A stretch of DNA of 52,566 nucleotides from Anaerolineae bacterium (lineage in GTDB: Bacteria > Chloroflexota > Anaerolineae > Promineifilales > Promineifilaceae): the NCBI GenBank assembly GCA_019637635.1, contig JAHBVI010000039.1, positions 1 through 52,566 on the forward strand, written 5' to 3'. This document shows positions 33,926 through 42,388 of the stretch, piece by piece (position 1 is the stretch's first letter; each line of letters starts with the position of its first letter). A model generated the notes under the pieces. It was not told the DNA's origin. It saw nothing but the letters and a program-made list of their open reading frames with translations, and did not search any database. Made by a program: the position numbers and the translations under genes.

Positions 33926-33973
33926 GGAGGAGAGCCTTTAGGCGAACAACGCATCGGCTAAAGCCTCTCCTCC
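33926..33973. repeat. Hairpin repeat, GGCTAAAGCC family
   Basis: GGAGGAGAGCCTTTAG and CTAAAGCCTCTCCTCC pair with one mismatch. A close relative with a perfect 21-bp stem lies at 43132-43178. Confidence 0.78.
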
Positions 33974-34038
33974 ATTCACAACACATTTAGGGGGGCTATA
34001 TTTGGTTGAAAACCACAGTGAGACTATCATTCTGACCC

Positions 34039-35088
34039 ATGAATAGAACGCAAATAAACGCGGGCGAGGCGAATGGCCCTGGTGATGACACGGCCGTGTG
34101 GCTGCGTGATGTGGTGGAAAGTGATCTGGAACGCTTTGTTGATCTGCGGCCCGAACCGGCGGGGGAGCAGCAGGGGGGCCATACTCCGCCGGAAACGGGC
34201 GAGCAAGAGACCTATTGGTCGTCCTGGCATGGGTCGCTATCCAATCTTGACGTTATTAAGAAGAGTATCCTTTATCAGGGGCAGGTGGCCGGCTATCTGT
34301 TGTATTTTAACCAGTTTGGCGAGCAGGAGGTGGGCTACTGGTTGCGCCGTGACTTTTGGGGACGGGGGATTGCTACCCAGGCATTGCGACTGTTTTTGCA
34401 GGAAATAACGGCACGGCCGATCTTCGGCCGTGCCGACCAACATAACCTGGCTTCCATTCGGGTGATGGAAAAGTGCGGCTTCCGGCGTTATGGCCTGCGC
34501 CAGGGGTATTCCCTGAGGCAAGGGCAGGAAGTGATCGAGGTATTTCTGCGGCTGGATGCGCGTATTGGTGAGATGGTGCTGGAAACAGACCGGCTCTGGC
34601 TGACGAAGTTGATGCCCACCGACGCCCCCTTTATCTTGCGTTTGCTCAATGAACCGACCTTCATTGAGAATATCGGCGACCGGGGGGTACGCACACTAGA
34701 GGATGCGGCAGCCTATGTCCTGAACGGCCCGGTTGCCAGTTATGCCCGGCATGGGTTTGGCCTGTATCTGGTGGAATCACAGGCCACGGGGGAGGCGATG
34801 GGCATGTGTGGCCTGTTGAAACGGGAGGCGCTGGAGGATGTGGACATGGGGTATGCCTTTTTGCCGGAATTTTGTGGGCAGGGGTATGCGCGAGAGGCGG
34901 CTACGGCCGTGCTGCACCATGCCCATCAGGTTCTCGGGCTGCCGCGCATTGTGGCCATCGTCAGCCCCCACAACCAGCCCTCTATCCGCCTGCTGGAAAA
35001 AATCGGCTTCCACTACGAAAAAATGATCAGGCTGGCGGCCGACGCGCCGGAAATCAAGCTATTTGCGTGGCAAGGTCAATTGCCCTAA
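34039..35088 (+). CDS. Tandem GNAT acetyltransferase
   Basis: 349 residues with two GNAT domains. The first (about 20-175) shows EVGYWLRRDFWGRGIATQAL and SIRVMEKCGFRRYG; the second (about 185-345) shows DMGYAFLPEFCGQGYAREAA and SIRLLEKIGFHYEKM, the acetyl-CoA-binding pattern of RimJ-type enzymes. It probably N-acetylates a protein or a small amine; the substrate is unknown. No clear Shine-Dalgarno sequence precedes 34039, and the first codons derive from an AACGCAAATAAACGCGG repeat, so the true start may lie downstream (a GTG near residue 20). Transcription meets the convergent gene at 35136. Confidence 0.85.
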   Translation: MNRTQINAGEANGPGDDTAVWLRDVVESDLERFVDLRPEPAGEQQGGHTPPETGEQETYWSSWHGSLSNLDVIKKSILYQGQVAGYLLYFNQFGEQEVGYWLRRDFWGRGIATQALRLFLQEITARPIFGRADQHNLASIRVMEKCGFRRYGLRQGYSLRQGQEVIEVFLRLDARIGEMVLETDRLWLTKLMPTDAPFILRLLNEPTFIENIGDRGVRTLEDAAAYVLNGPVASYARHGFGLYLVESQATGEAMGMCGLLKREALEDVDMGYAFLPEFCGQGYAREAATAVLHHAHQVLGLPRIVAIVSPHNQPSIRLLEKIGFHYEKMIRLAADAPEIKLFAWQGQLP

Positions 35089-35121
35089 AACAAAACGGCC
35101 GTGCCCTGAATGGCACGGCCG
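35086..35121 (-). terminator. Minus-strand terminator built from two ACGGCCGT octamers
   Basis: ACGGCCGTGCC and GGCACGGCCGT flank CTGAAT. Read on the minus strand the stem is followed by TTTTGTTTT, fitting a terminator for the molybdopterin-binding gene; it also lies just after the convergent GNAT gene. Confidence 0.85.
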
Positions 35122-35122
35122 T

Positions 35123-35156
35123 CACTGCTCACTGCTCACTGCTTACTGTTTACTCG
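35123..35156. repeat. 7-bp-period repeat, GCTCACT type, single arm
   Basis: CACTGCT/CACTGCT/TACTGTT units supply the last five codons (VNSKQ) and the stop codon of the minus-strand gene. Confidence 0.75.
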
Positions 35157-36170
35157 ATGGCGCGGCAACGGCCGTTCCGCCACATCTTCCAACAGCCCCC
35201 CATGCCCCAGGCTGACAATGTCCAGTTGCGTCAGCCGGTCGCCGGCCAGCAGGCGGGGCAGCACCAGGTCTACAATGTTCGGCTTGGGGCTGCGCACACA
35301 GCCGGGCGCGCCCAATACCGGGATTTTACCCAGATAGCCCAACATGAGCAGGTTGCCAGGGTCTACCGGCGCGCCAAAACAGGTGACGCCGCCGCCCGCC
35401 CGCTCCACGGCGCGTGGGGCGATGTCGTAGCGATCCATAATCGCCGTCTCCCCGGCCAAAATGACCAGCCCCGCGCCGTCCGCCACCCGTTCCACCAGCT
35501 TTTGCGCCAGTTCCCTTTCGCCGGATTCATCTTCCAGCGGGATGAAATCCACTTCTGCCAGGGTGCTGCCCAACGCTTCCAGCCGGTGGCGAATGGGCGG
35601 GATAAAACTCTCCACAATGCGCGTTTGCGCCGCCGGGGAACCGGAGAGGATGAGGGTGGCGCGGTGCGCGGGCAGGGGGGTGATGTTGATTAGCGGCCCG
35701 GCTTCGGCGGCGATGGCTTCCACGGCCGTGACCGCCGTTTCCGGCACGGCATAAGGGATGATTTTGACGGTGGCCACAATTTTACGGGGGTGTACGGCCG
35801 TGTTCGCCAGCAGCGTCGCCAGGGTAATGCCCTCCTGTGAATTGAACCGCGCCAGCCGGGCCGCATCCACGCGCAAAATGCCCAACACGGCCGCTTTCAG
35901 GTTCACCCGCCCCGTCGCCGGTCTGGTGAATGAGAGTCCCACGCCGGTAACGGCCGTCGCCACCCGCCGCGCCGCCTCATTTTCACCCACGTCCCCCGGT
36001 TCCGGTTCGGCCACGTACACCACCGACCGACCCATGGCCAGCAGGGTGCTAACGTCGGTGACGGTAAGAGGGTGGCCTTTACGGAAGAGGCGACGGCCGT
36101 CGGCCCCGGCCATGTTGTGGCCGAGAATTTTGCCAATTGCCTGCTCTGTGGGAATGGGGCCAAACTTCAT
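35136..36170 (-). CDS. Molybdopterin-binding (MoCF/MoeA-like) domain protein
   Basis: 344 residues from ATG 36170, which begins the family sequence MKFGPIPTEQAIGKILGHNM. The C-terminal half has the MoCF-type pattern GAGLVILAGETAIMDRYD...GAPVDPGNLLMLGYLGKIP and a Cys-containing GAPGCVRSPKPN, as in molybdopterin-binding proteins related to molybdenum hydroxylase maturation. It likely binds or transfers molybdenum cofactor or its cytidylated form. No molybdoenzyme genes are in the window. The C-terminal five residues come from a repeat arm. Confidence 0.82.
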   Translation of the reverse strand: MKFGPIPTEQAIGKILGHNMAGADGRRLFRKGHPLTVTDVSTLLAMGRSVVYVAEPEPGDVGENEAARRVATAVTGVGLSFTRPATGRVNLKAAVLGILRVDAARLARFNSQEGITLATLLANTAVHPRKIVATVKIIPYAVPETAVTAVEAIAAEAGPLINITPLPAHRATLILSGSPAAQTRIVESFIPPIRHRLEALGSTLAEVDFIPLEDESGERELAQKLVERVADGAGLVILAGETAIMDRYDIAPRAVERAGGGVTCFGAPVDPGNLLMLGYLGKIPVLGAPGCVRSPKPNIVDLVLPRLLAGDRLTQLDIVSLGHGGLLEDVAERPLPRHRVNSKQ

Positions 36171-36253
36171 GCTAGTAGATGCCGTCCTGAAAACAGGGGT
36201 TGGTGGATTGAAATGCGCAAAAAGGCGGGGCTGGAAATCTGCGACCGTTGTCA

Positions 36254-36532
36254 TTATCCAACGAGGCTGACATCCAGATTTTTGTTGAGGGCTTCGGCAT
36301 ATTGCCGGAGTAAGGACAAACGAACGTCTTCAGCGTGGTTTTCAATTTTGGAAACAGTAGATTTTGGCGTCCCCAGCCGAAAGGCAATTTCCTCTTGGGT
36401 TAACCCCGCTGCTTCCCGCGCCTGGCGCAGCAAAATACCCAATTTGAAGTCAGCGTACCCTTCCTCAAAACCGTCGGCAAACGTCCCATCTGCAACTTTA
36501 CGCCTGCTGATATATTCTTGTAGATCACTCAT
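36254..36532 (-). CDS. XRE-family antitoxin (HigA-like)
   Basis: 92 residues. A helix-turn-helix is visible at about 34-80 (LRQAREAAGLTQEEIAFRLG and TVSKIENHAED). It overlaps the end of the frameshifted toxin gene by 8 bp, the usual toxin-first order of HigBA systems. It should bind the toxin and repress the operon. The frame is intact, so the antitoxin outlived its toxin. Confidence 0.87.
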   Translation of the reverse strand: MSDLQEYISRRKVADGTFADGFEEGYADFKLGILLRQAREAAGLTQEEIAFRLGTPKSTVSKIENHAEDVRLSLLRQYAEALNKNLDVSLVG

Positions 36533-36880
36533 TATTTTGTCTCCGCTTAAAGTAATCGCGTTTTCGTTGTTGGTCTGTGACGATTTCCTGCTGTGGCGTC
36601 TTTTGCGTCTTTTTGGAAAATCCGCCTGTTAATACCAGTAATTCTTTGCCATCAAAAAAGCCCAGCAATCGGAAAATATTACCGCCGTATTGCACACGAC
36701 TTCCCAAATGTCATCACTGTTCACCAATTGCTTGAAATATTGACCAGGAACTTTATCCAGTTCTTCAATAAGCCGTAACACCCAGGTAACTTTTTGTGCC
36801 TGCTGACCAGTCAGCGAATTGAGGAATTCCTCAACCGGACAACGGCCCGATGCCGTTCTATAAAAATTAATCTGCCGCAT
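36525..36880 (-). pseudogene. RelE/HigB-type toxin, frameshifted
   Basis: The two frames 36629-36880 and 36525-36707 join into one Gp49/HigB-like protein of about 118 residues: FYRTASGRCPVEEFLNSL, then VTWVLRLIEELDKVPGQYFK, then RVQYGGNIFRLLGFF and TGGFSKKTQKTPQQEI. At about 36698 one base is missing from what should be GAA-GTN-CGT-GTG-CAA-TAC (Glu-Val-Arg-Val-Gln-Tyr). The shift brings an early stop. The ribosome-dependent RNase should therefore be inactive unless the deletion is a sequencing error. Confidence 0.85.
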
Positions 36881-36948
36881 TTTCCTACACTACCAAATAG
36901 TTATAGGGGAATCAATAGACTCACACTGAAAATCCCTAAAATCCGCGT

Positions 36949-39051
36949 TTATCTGCGTTCAATTTCTTTTTGATGTTGCTCCATCTCCGCCACCAACTGG
37001 TCAATGCGGCGGAACTGCCAGGTCCAGCGGACATTGTAGAGGAACTGGCGCAGGTCAAAGCGGTTGTCGTCGGGCGAGTAGGATTCGGCGTGGTAGGCGG
37101 GCGTCAGCACGGTGGCTTTGTGCCGATTGATAGCGTAGTAAGTGAAGAAGCGTTTTACTTTCTCGGCCACTTCGCGCGGCGGTAAATGGCTCCATTCGGC
37201 CGCCAGCTTTTCAAACATGCTCAGCGGGCCGCAGCGATCAATTTTGCGCAGGCGGCCAAAGCGACTTAGCTCTTCGTAGGTCATACCCATGTCCACCTCG
37301 TCCAGTTGGGCATAACTCCCGGTGATCGGTTCCAGTTCGGCCGTCGGCGCGGCATTGACCACTTCTAGCAGGACGGAATACCCCTTGTTGGCCGCTGCCC
37401 AGCGCAGGAAGCGGCGCAAATCCACTTTGCTGATGCCGCCAATAGGGTTGATGTCCGCGCTGCTGCAATCATACTTGGTCAGGTAGCCGCGTAGGGCTTC
37501 GTCTACATTGCCAGTGCCTAATACCAATAGCGAACCCCGACGGCCGTACACCCAGGGCAACAACTGCGCCAACATATAGGCCAACACCATGCGCAGCCGC
37601 GCCTGAATGTTTTGCAGCGCCAGGTTCTCCGCATCTGACCCGCCATGCGCTTTGAATTGGGGGGTGCGCCCGGTGAATTTGGTGAAGAGGGTGGTGAGGG
37701 CAGTCACGGCCGTGTCAAAATTCATGTCCAGGTGTGTGGCCCCTATCTGCTCGGCCAGCGCCTTCGCTCGTTGGCGCGTCGCTTTGGAGCTGTTTTTGGT
37801 ACCCATGTACGCCGTGAAAAGGAGGCGACCAGCCAGTTCGTCCGCACTTTCTGGCATGTATGCCTCATCACTCACCAGCCGTCGCACGTCGGCCAGCACC
37901 TGTTTGTTGCCTGCTTGCGCCTCGGCCACCACCATCTGGCACATAATCCCCACCTGGGTGGCTACGGCCGCACTGTCCGCCCCGCCGGAAAGCGGGATGA
38001 AAAAGCCGGCCATGCCTGACCGCCGCAAATAATCCCACAGCCAGCAGGCCGGGCCATAGGCGATCTCTTCCTCCGGTGTGTGGTAGCGCAGTTCAATCGG
38101 GCGGGTGGGGGTCTGCTCTGGCGCCTGGGTGGTCAGGTCAAAATCTACGACGATGCGGGGCACGGGCGGCGTGGCGCTGGCCTGCACCTGGCGGCTGCCA
38201 ATGCTGCCCCGGTAGGAGCGCACATCTTCCAGGTCAATGACGGCCGTCACCACTTCCACATCCAGCGGTGAAAACTGCGATCCCTGAGCCACCACCTGCC
38301 CATTGACGGCAATCAGGGCGCAGCCATCAAAGTAGAGCCGCCCGCCATCGCACCCCTGTTGGTTGGCGTAGAGGTAGATGCCGCCCCCTTTGGCGGTGGC
38401 GTTTTTGATCAGGTCAATGCGGCGGTGCAGCTTGCGCAGTTCGTGGTGTGAGCCGGAGCCGTTTGCCAAAATTTCCACGCCATCCAGCCCCAGATAGGTG
38501 TGCGGGCTGGCCACAGCAAACAGTTCTTCGCACGTTTCGGAGGCTAACACGGTGTCACGGGTGGCGATGGCTGCGTCGCCAAAGGGCACGCTTTCTTGCC
38601 CGGTGATGCCCCGGATCAGGCGCGGCAGGGCGTGGTCTTCCACGGCGCGTAGGTGCTGCCAGGCGGCAAACCAGCGTGGTTCGCGGTAGTTGCCGTCGTC
38701 GGCCAGGATCAGTTTGGGGCGGATGAGGAGGATACGGCGGTTGAGGGCCAGGACACGGCCGTTGTACCGCACCCCCTGGTGCATCACCGGCATGCCGATG
38801 TCACACAAAATGCCGTCGGTCAGGTCGCCGGACAGGATTTCGGCCAGCACTTCCCAGGAATGGCGGATGGTGTCTCCTTCCAGGAAGGCGTCTTCGCAGC
38901 CGTAGCCGGAGATTTCCAGTTCCGGCCCCAGGCGATACTTGGCCCCGGCCGCTTTGGCAAGTTGGATGGATTGGGCAATACGCTCTAAGTTGCCTTCAAA
39001 ATCCAGCGCCCATTGGTTGAGGTTACAGGTGGCGAGGGTTGTCAGGTTCAT
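36949..39051 (-). CDS. nadE: Glutamine-dependent NAD+ synthetase
   Basis: 700 residues. An N-terminal nitrilase-like glutaminase domain has Glu in [11 protein letters not shown], Lys in [19 protein letters not shown] and the nucleophile Cys in ASETCEELF. The C-terminal synthetase has the PP-loop [14 protein letters not shown] and [29 protein letters not shown]. It amidates deamido-NAD to NAD with glutamine as the N donor, the last step of NAD synthesis. The ATG directly follows a 7-bp-period hairpin that fills the spacer to the M19 dipeptidase gene; no Shine-Dalgarno sequence is seen. Confidence 0.95.
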   Translation of the reverse strand: MNLTTLATCNLNQWALDFEGNLERIAQSIQLAKAAGAKYRLGPELEISGYGCEDAFLEGDTIRHSWEVLAEILSGDLTDGILCDIGMPVMHQGVRYNGRVLALNRRILLIRPKLILADDGNYREPRWFAAWQHLRAVEDHALPRLIRGITGQESVPFGDAAIATRDTVLASETCEELFAVASPHTYLGLDGVEILANGSGSHHELRKLHRRIDLIKNATAKGGGIYLYANQQGCDGGRLYFDGCALIAVNGQVVAQGSQFSPLDVEVVTAVIDLEDVRSYRGSIGSRQVQASATPPVPRIVVDFDLTTQAPEQTPTRPIELRYHTPEEEIAYGPACWLWDYLRRSGMAGFFIPLSGGADSAAVATQVGIMCQMVVAEAQAGNKQVLADVRRLVSDEAYMPESADELAGRLLFTAYMGTKNSSKATRQRAKALAEQIGATHLDMNFDTAVTALTTLFTKFTGRTPQFKAHGGSDAENLALQNIQARLRMVLAYMLAQLLPWVYGRRGSLLVLGTGNVDEALRGYLTKYDCSSADINPIGGISKVDLRRFLRWAAANKGYSVLLEVVNAAPTAELEPITGSYAQLDEVDMGMTYEELSRFGRLRKIDRCGPLSMFEKLAAEWSHLPPREVAEKVKRFFTYYAINRHKATVLTPAYHAESYSPDDNRFDLRQFLYNVRWTWQFRRIDQLVAEMEQHQKEIERR

Positions 39052-39053
39052 AG

Positions 39054-39128
39054 GGGAGATTGGAGATTGGAGATTGGAGATTGGAGATTAGAGATTGGGC
39101 AATCTCCAATCTCTAATCTCCAGTCTCT
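39054..39128. repeat. 7-bp-period hairpin repeat, ATTGGAG type
   Basis: GGAGATT repeats four times then AGAGATT, followed after a 4-nt loop by AATCTCC, AATCTCT, AATCTCC. The stem is about 28 bp. It lies exactly between the M19 dipeptidase stop (39131) and the nadE start (39051). Confidence 0.92.
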
Positions 39129-39130
39129 GG

Positions 39131-40174
39131 TTATTTCCAGGTTGTTTTCAACACACGCACCCAGTTTTGATGGGTGAGCTTCTTCAGTTCGGCGTCGTTG
39201 AAGCCGTGGTCGCGCAGGGCGGTGAGGATTTTGGGCAGGCCGGTCACGTCGCCCAGGTCGGCGGGGATGGCGGCGCCGTCGAAGTCGCTGCCAAAGCCGA
39301 CATGGTCAATGCCCATCCGCTCCACCAGGTAAACCATGTGGTGTACGATTTCGGTGTAGGAGGTGTTGGCGGGGTCTTTACGGCCGTCACAACACAAAAA
39401 CGACGTGTGAAAATTGACCCCCACCATGCCGCCGCTCTCCTTAATCGCATCCAACTGCCTGTCCGTCAGGTTGCGCGGCGAGGGGCAGAGGGCGTGGGCG
39501 TTGGAATGGGTGGCCACCAGCGGCGCACTGGTCAGCGCGGCCACATCCCAAAACCCCTTTTCGTTCAGGTGGGAGAGGTCAATCATCACCCCCAGGTTGT
39601 TACATTCGCGCACCAGCGCCTTGCCCAGATCGGTCAGGCCGGGGCCAATGTCCGGCGAATTGGGGAAGGCAAAGGGTACGCCCGTGCCGTACTTCGTGGG
39701 GCGGCTCCACACCGGCCCCAACGAACGCAGCCCGGCGGCGTAAAAAATATGCAGCGAGTCAAAGTGGGTGTCTATCGCCTCGGCGCCTTCAAAGTGCAGA
39801 ATGGCGGCCATGACGCCGTTTTTCAGGCAGGCGGCTAACTGTTTGGCGGTGCGGATGATTTGCAGCTTGCCTTCGGATTCCTGTTCCAGGTGGAAGAGGA
39901 TGGCGGCCATGGCGGTGGCTTCACGCAGGGCATATTTGTGTTTGAGCGGTGGCGGCAGTTTGGTCGGGTCGAACTTCTTTTTCTTGTCGCCCGGTTTTTT
40001 CTCATTGGGGATGAAGATGGCAAAAAAGCCGCCGCCCAACCCGCCCTCGACAGCGCGGGGATAATCTATGTGGCCGGTAGGGTTGTGATCCCAGAATGTA
40101 CGGCCGTCGGCTGCCTTCTCATACAAATCCAACAGTGTATCGTTATGTCCGTCAAAAACAGGGAATTCAGTCAT
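39131..40174 (-). CDS. M19 membrane dipeptidase-type metallopeptidase
   Basis: 347 residues, an amidohydrolase-type barrel. The metal motif HND is at residues 10-12 (VFDGHNDTLLDLYE); further ligands are in the Glu of LHFEGAEAID, and the His of LSHLNEKGFWDV and VATHSNAHAL. HVGFGSDFDG near the C-terminus is a family signature. It hydrolyses dipeptides, sometimes with D-residues. No signal peptide is seen, so it is probably cytoplasmic. A second inverted-repeat element (GACCTGACAGGTTT) follows upstream of its start at 40185-40217. Confidence 0.93.
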   Translation of the reverse strand: MTEFPVFDGHNDTLLDLYEKAADGRTFWDHNPTGHIDYPRAVEGGLGGGFFAIFIPNEKKPGDKKKKFDPTKLPPPLKHKYALREATAMAAILFHLEQESEGKLQIIRTAKQLAACLKNGVMAAILHFEGAEAIDTHFDSLHIFYAAGLRSLGPVWSRPTKYGTGVPFAFPNSPDIGPGLTDLGKALVRECNNLGVMIDLSHLNEKGFWDVAALTSAPLVATHSNAHALCPSPRNLTDRQLDAIKESGGMVGVNFHTSFLCCDGRKDPANTSYTEIVHHMVYLVERMGIDHVGFGSDFDGAAIPADLGDVTGLPKILTALRDHGFNDAELKKLTHQNWVRVLKTTWK

Positions 40175-40184
40175 GCTCGTTTTT

Positions 40185-40217
40185 TAAACCTGACAGGTTT
40201 TGCAAACCTGTCAGGTC
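40185..40217. repeat. GACCTGACAGGTTT inverted repeat, copy 2
   Basis: AAACCTGACAGGTTT and AAACCTGTCAGGTCT arms, the same element as at 29381-29409, in the spacer between the GNAT-like gene and the M19 gene. Confidence 0.85.
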
Positions 40218-40221
40218 TCCT

Positions 40222-41037
40222 CTAATTTTCTAACAAGTAGTAACAAGCCTCCGGTGTGTACAGTAAATCAGTTGTTTTGTAGCCCTGAGTGAACAGGGAG
40301 ACGAACAGGTCGCGGGTGTGCAAACGCCAGGCGAGGGCCAGTTCCGGGTCTTCCTGTTTCAGGGCGCGGATGCTGGCGGGGACTTGCATCAGCAGGCGAT
40401 CATGGCGGGGGGGGATGATCGCCCCGCCGGGGCGCGGGTGGGGGATGCCCTGCGCCGGGTTGATGACGGGGACGCCGCTGTCGCGCAAGTTATCCAGGGT
40501 GTTTACCATTGTGCCTTGCAAACGGCCGTTCACGTTCTGGCTGTCCAACCACCAATCTACCTGAAAGCGGTCGGTGGGCAGCCCGGCGTTGATGCCCGCG
40601 GCCGTGCCGTACAGGTTGACGTAGTAGGTGTTGCAGACCGCGCCCAATTTGTGCAGGTTCAGGTTGCCGTTTTTGGTTTCCAGGGGGTCATACGTCCAGG
40701 TGGTGTGGTTGATGCCCCGCGCCAGCAGGTGTTCACGCTGCGCCAACTTCATGCGGTAGCCAATGTTGTAGCTCTGGTATTCGGGCAAGACGCCCAGTTG
40801 TTCGGAGCAGAATTTGACACGGCCGTCGCCGGTCAAGCCAATGAATCCCACCGAGAAACCCACCAGTTTGCCATCCAGCCACGCCCCCAACAACAGGCCG
40901 CCGTTTTGCTGGAAGGTGATCATCAAATGCGCCGGGATGACCTCATGGTAATCATCCAGCCCCCAGGCGGCTTTAGAAATATCTTCCACGGCCCAGTAGT
41001 CGGCCGGTTCTTCAATTAAGCGGATGTCGAGTTGCAT
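40222..41037 (-). CDS. GNAT-superfamily protein (COG3375-like)
   Basis: 271 residues. Patterns such as GGLLLGAWLDGKLVGFSVGFIG, SEQLGVLPEYQSYNIGYRMKLAQRE and INHTTWTYDPLETKNGNLNLHKLGAV are characteristic of a predicted acetyltransferase family with an extended C-terminus. The acetyl-CoA loop is atypical (QSYNIGY), so enzymatic activity is uncertain. The ATG follows a 7-bp-period hairpin by a few bases. It is cotranscribed with its minus-strand neighbours judging by short spacers. Confidence 0.82.
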   Translation of the reverse strand: MQLDIRLIEEPADYWAVEDISKAAWGLDDYHEVIPAHLMITFQQNGGLLLGAWLDGKLVGFSVGFIGLTGDGRVKFCSEQLGVLPEYQSYNIGYRMKLAQREHLLARGINHTTWTYDPLETKNGNLNLHKLGAVCNTYYVNLYGTAAGINAGLPTDRFQVDWWLDSQNVNGRLQGTMVNTLDNLRDSGVPVINPAQGIPHPRPGGAIIPPRHDRLLMQVPASIRALKQEDPELALAWRLHTRDLFVSLFTQGYKTTDLLYTPEACYYLLEN

Positions 41038-41044
41038 AGAGTAA

Positions 41045-41117
41045 AGGAGATTGGAGATTGGAGATTAGGGATTGGGATGCCTGATTCTCCAATCGCCAGT
41101 CTCCAATCTCTAATCTC
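41045..41117. repeat. 7-bp-period hairpin repeat, ATTGGAG type
   Basis: GGAGATT units pair with AATCTCC-type units; it fills the 83-bp spacer and places the CTCC-rich arm just upstream of the minus-strand ATG at 41037. Confidence 0.88.
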
Positions 41118-41120
41118 TAA

Positions 41121-42320
41121 TCAATCAAGCCCTGTCCAGTTCTTCAGCCAGGCTTCCAAATCTTCCGGTTTGTTGGCGACAACGGCCGTGAACCTTGCCC
41201 CCGGATAATGCTGCTGGAACCAGGAAGCGGTCAGCACTTCCGGCCAATGGTGGGGGTTGACGGCCAAGACGTGCCGGGTTTCCAGGTCGCCAATCCCGGC
41301 ATCGTCGGCGGAAAAACCAATGGTGAAACGGCCGTCATACCCCCCTTTTGCCGCCGCCAGCAGCCATTTCATATCGGCGGTGGGTGGCAGCAGCACGTAG
41401 ACCCGGCGGTAGTTGTAGCGCGAGCTATCGCTGGGCACCAACTGCACATCCAGGGCCACTTGCAGCAGTCGCAAGGAGAGCAGCCGCGCCCCCTTGTCGC
41501 TGACAAACCGCAGTTCGTATAGGCCATCGTGGTCACTTTTAAACTCGTAGCGCCAAAGGTGGCGGTCGCCGTCCAGCGTTTTGCCGCGCGCGATGACGGT
41601 GGTCAGCTTGTTGTCCGGGCGCGTCACCAGCAGGTCAACGGTGGGGTGGTCGCGGGTGGAGGAGATCACGGCCGTGACCGTTTCCCCCGGTTTCGGCCGT
41701 TCTGGTTCCACGGCAATGTGCGTGTCGCCCATGCCCACAATGTTGACGCTGCGTTTGTGCCGCCCGATGGGGCGCAGTTCCGCCTGCCGCCAGAAAACGG
41801 TTTGCTGACGCTTGGGCAGGGAGGGGGCCGATTTCAGGAAAACGGTGATGATGTTGGCTTCGGCAACGGCCGTCAGGTGCAGCGTTTCCCAATGGCTGAG
41901 AGGGTTGGCTTTGCTGCTCCACACCACCAGGGGGCTGTGGGGGTCCAGGCCACCGGTGGGGTCCAGGCCAATTTGCAAATTCACGTCGCTGGCTTCCAGG
42001 CGGCTGGCGGGGGCGGTGTCTTCGCTCGACCACGCCTGCCCTTCCACCGAAAATTCATAGCTGTTGCCCGGCGCGGAGGGCACCTGTTGCCACAGACCGC
42101 CGACATGGGTACCAAAGGGGGTAGCCACTTGCTGTGTCAGCGCCTCGTCCAGGGTGATGGGGCTGTAAACGGGCTGGCGATTTTTCCAGCCGGGCTCGCC
42201 TGCCGCCGGTTCCACCCACCAGGGCGCCCAGCCTACGGCCGTGATCAACTGATTGTTGTCTCGATAAGGATAAAACGGCTTGCCCACGGCGCCGTTGAGT
42301 AAAAGTCGTGTTTGGGCCAT
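41121..42320 (-). CDS. Conserved-looking protein of unknown function
   Basis: 399 residues, not recognised. Beta-rich throughout: residues about 1-210 have patterns such as GNSYEFSVEGQAWSSE and HWETLHLTAVAEANIITVFLKS, like a carbohydrate-binding or jelly-roll domain. About 215-300 looks like an Ig-like domain (PKPGETVTAVISSTR ... YEFKSDHDGLYELRFV). The last 100 residues are mixed alpha/beta and end in VANKPEDLEAWLKNWTGL. No signal peptide or membrane helix. The spacer to radC holds a 7-bp-period hairpin, and no Shine-Dalgarno sequence is evident. Confidence 0.75.
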   Translation of the reverse strand: MAQTRLLLNGAVGKPFYPYRDNNQLITAVGWAPWWVEPAAGEPGWKNRQPVYSPITLDEALTQQVATPFGTHVGGLWQQVPSAPGNSYEFSVEGQAWSSEDTAPASRLEASDVNLQIGLDPTGGLDPHSPLVVWSSKANPLSHWETLHLTAVAEANIITVFLKSAPSLPKRQQTVFWRQAELRPIGRHKRSVNIVGMGDTHIAVEPERPKPGETVTAVISSTRDHPTVDLLVTRPDNKLTTVIARGKTLDGDRHLWRYEFKSDHDGLYELRFVSDKGARLLSLRLLQVALDVQLVPSDSSRYNYRRVYVLLPPTADMKWLLAAAKGGYDGRFTIGFSADDAGIGDLETRHVLAVNPHHWPEVLTASWFQQHYPGARFTAVVANKPEDLEAWLKNWTGLD

Positions 42321-42329
42321 TCTTTTGGG

Positions 42330-42388
42330 AGGTAATCGGTAAACGGTAATCGGTTATAGGTGACCGATAACCGTTTACCGATTACGGA
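42330..42388. repeat. 7-bp-period hairpin repeat, TAATCGG type
   Basis: GGTAATC/GGTAAAC units face GATTACC-type units in the radC spacer and supply the radC stop codon (TAA at 42382-42384 on the minus strand). Confidence 0.87.

Noticed and set aside
34410..34436. A terminator from the ACGGCC/GGCCGT stem inside the GNAT gene
   Set aside because: It lies mid-gene with no T-tract, and the reading frame continues through it.
34806..35693. A 295-codon plus-strand frame across the GNAT end and the molybdopterin gene
   Set aside because: It crosses two real genes and a terminator, and its composition is not protein-like.
10785..42388. The short tandem heptamers could be CRISPR arrays
   Set aside because: The units are 7 bp, contiguous, without spacers, and reverse within each array; no cas genes are present.
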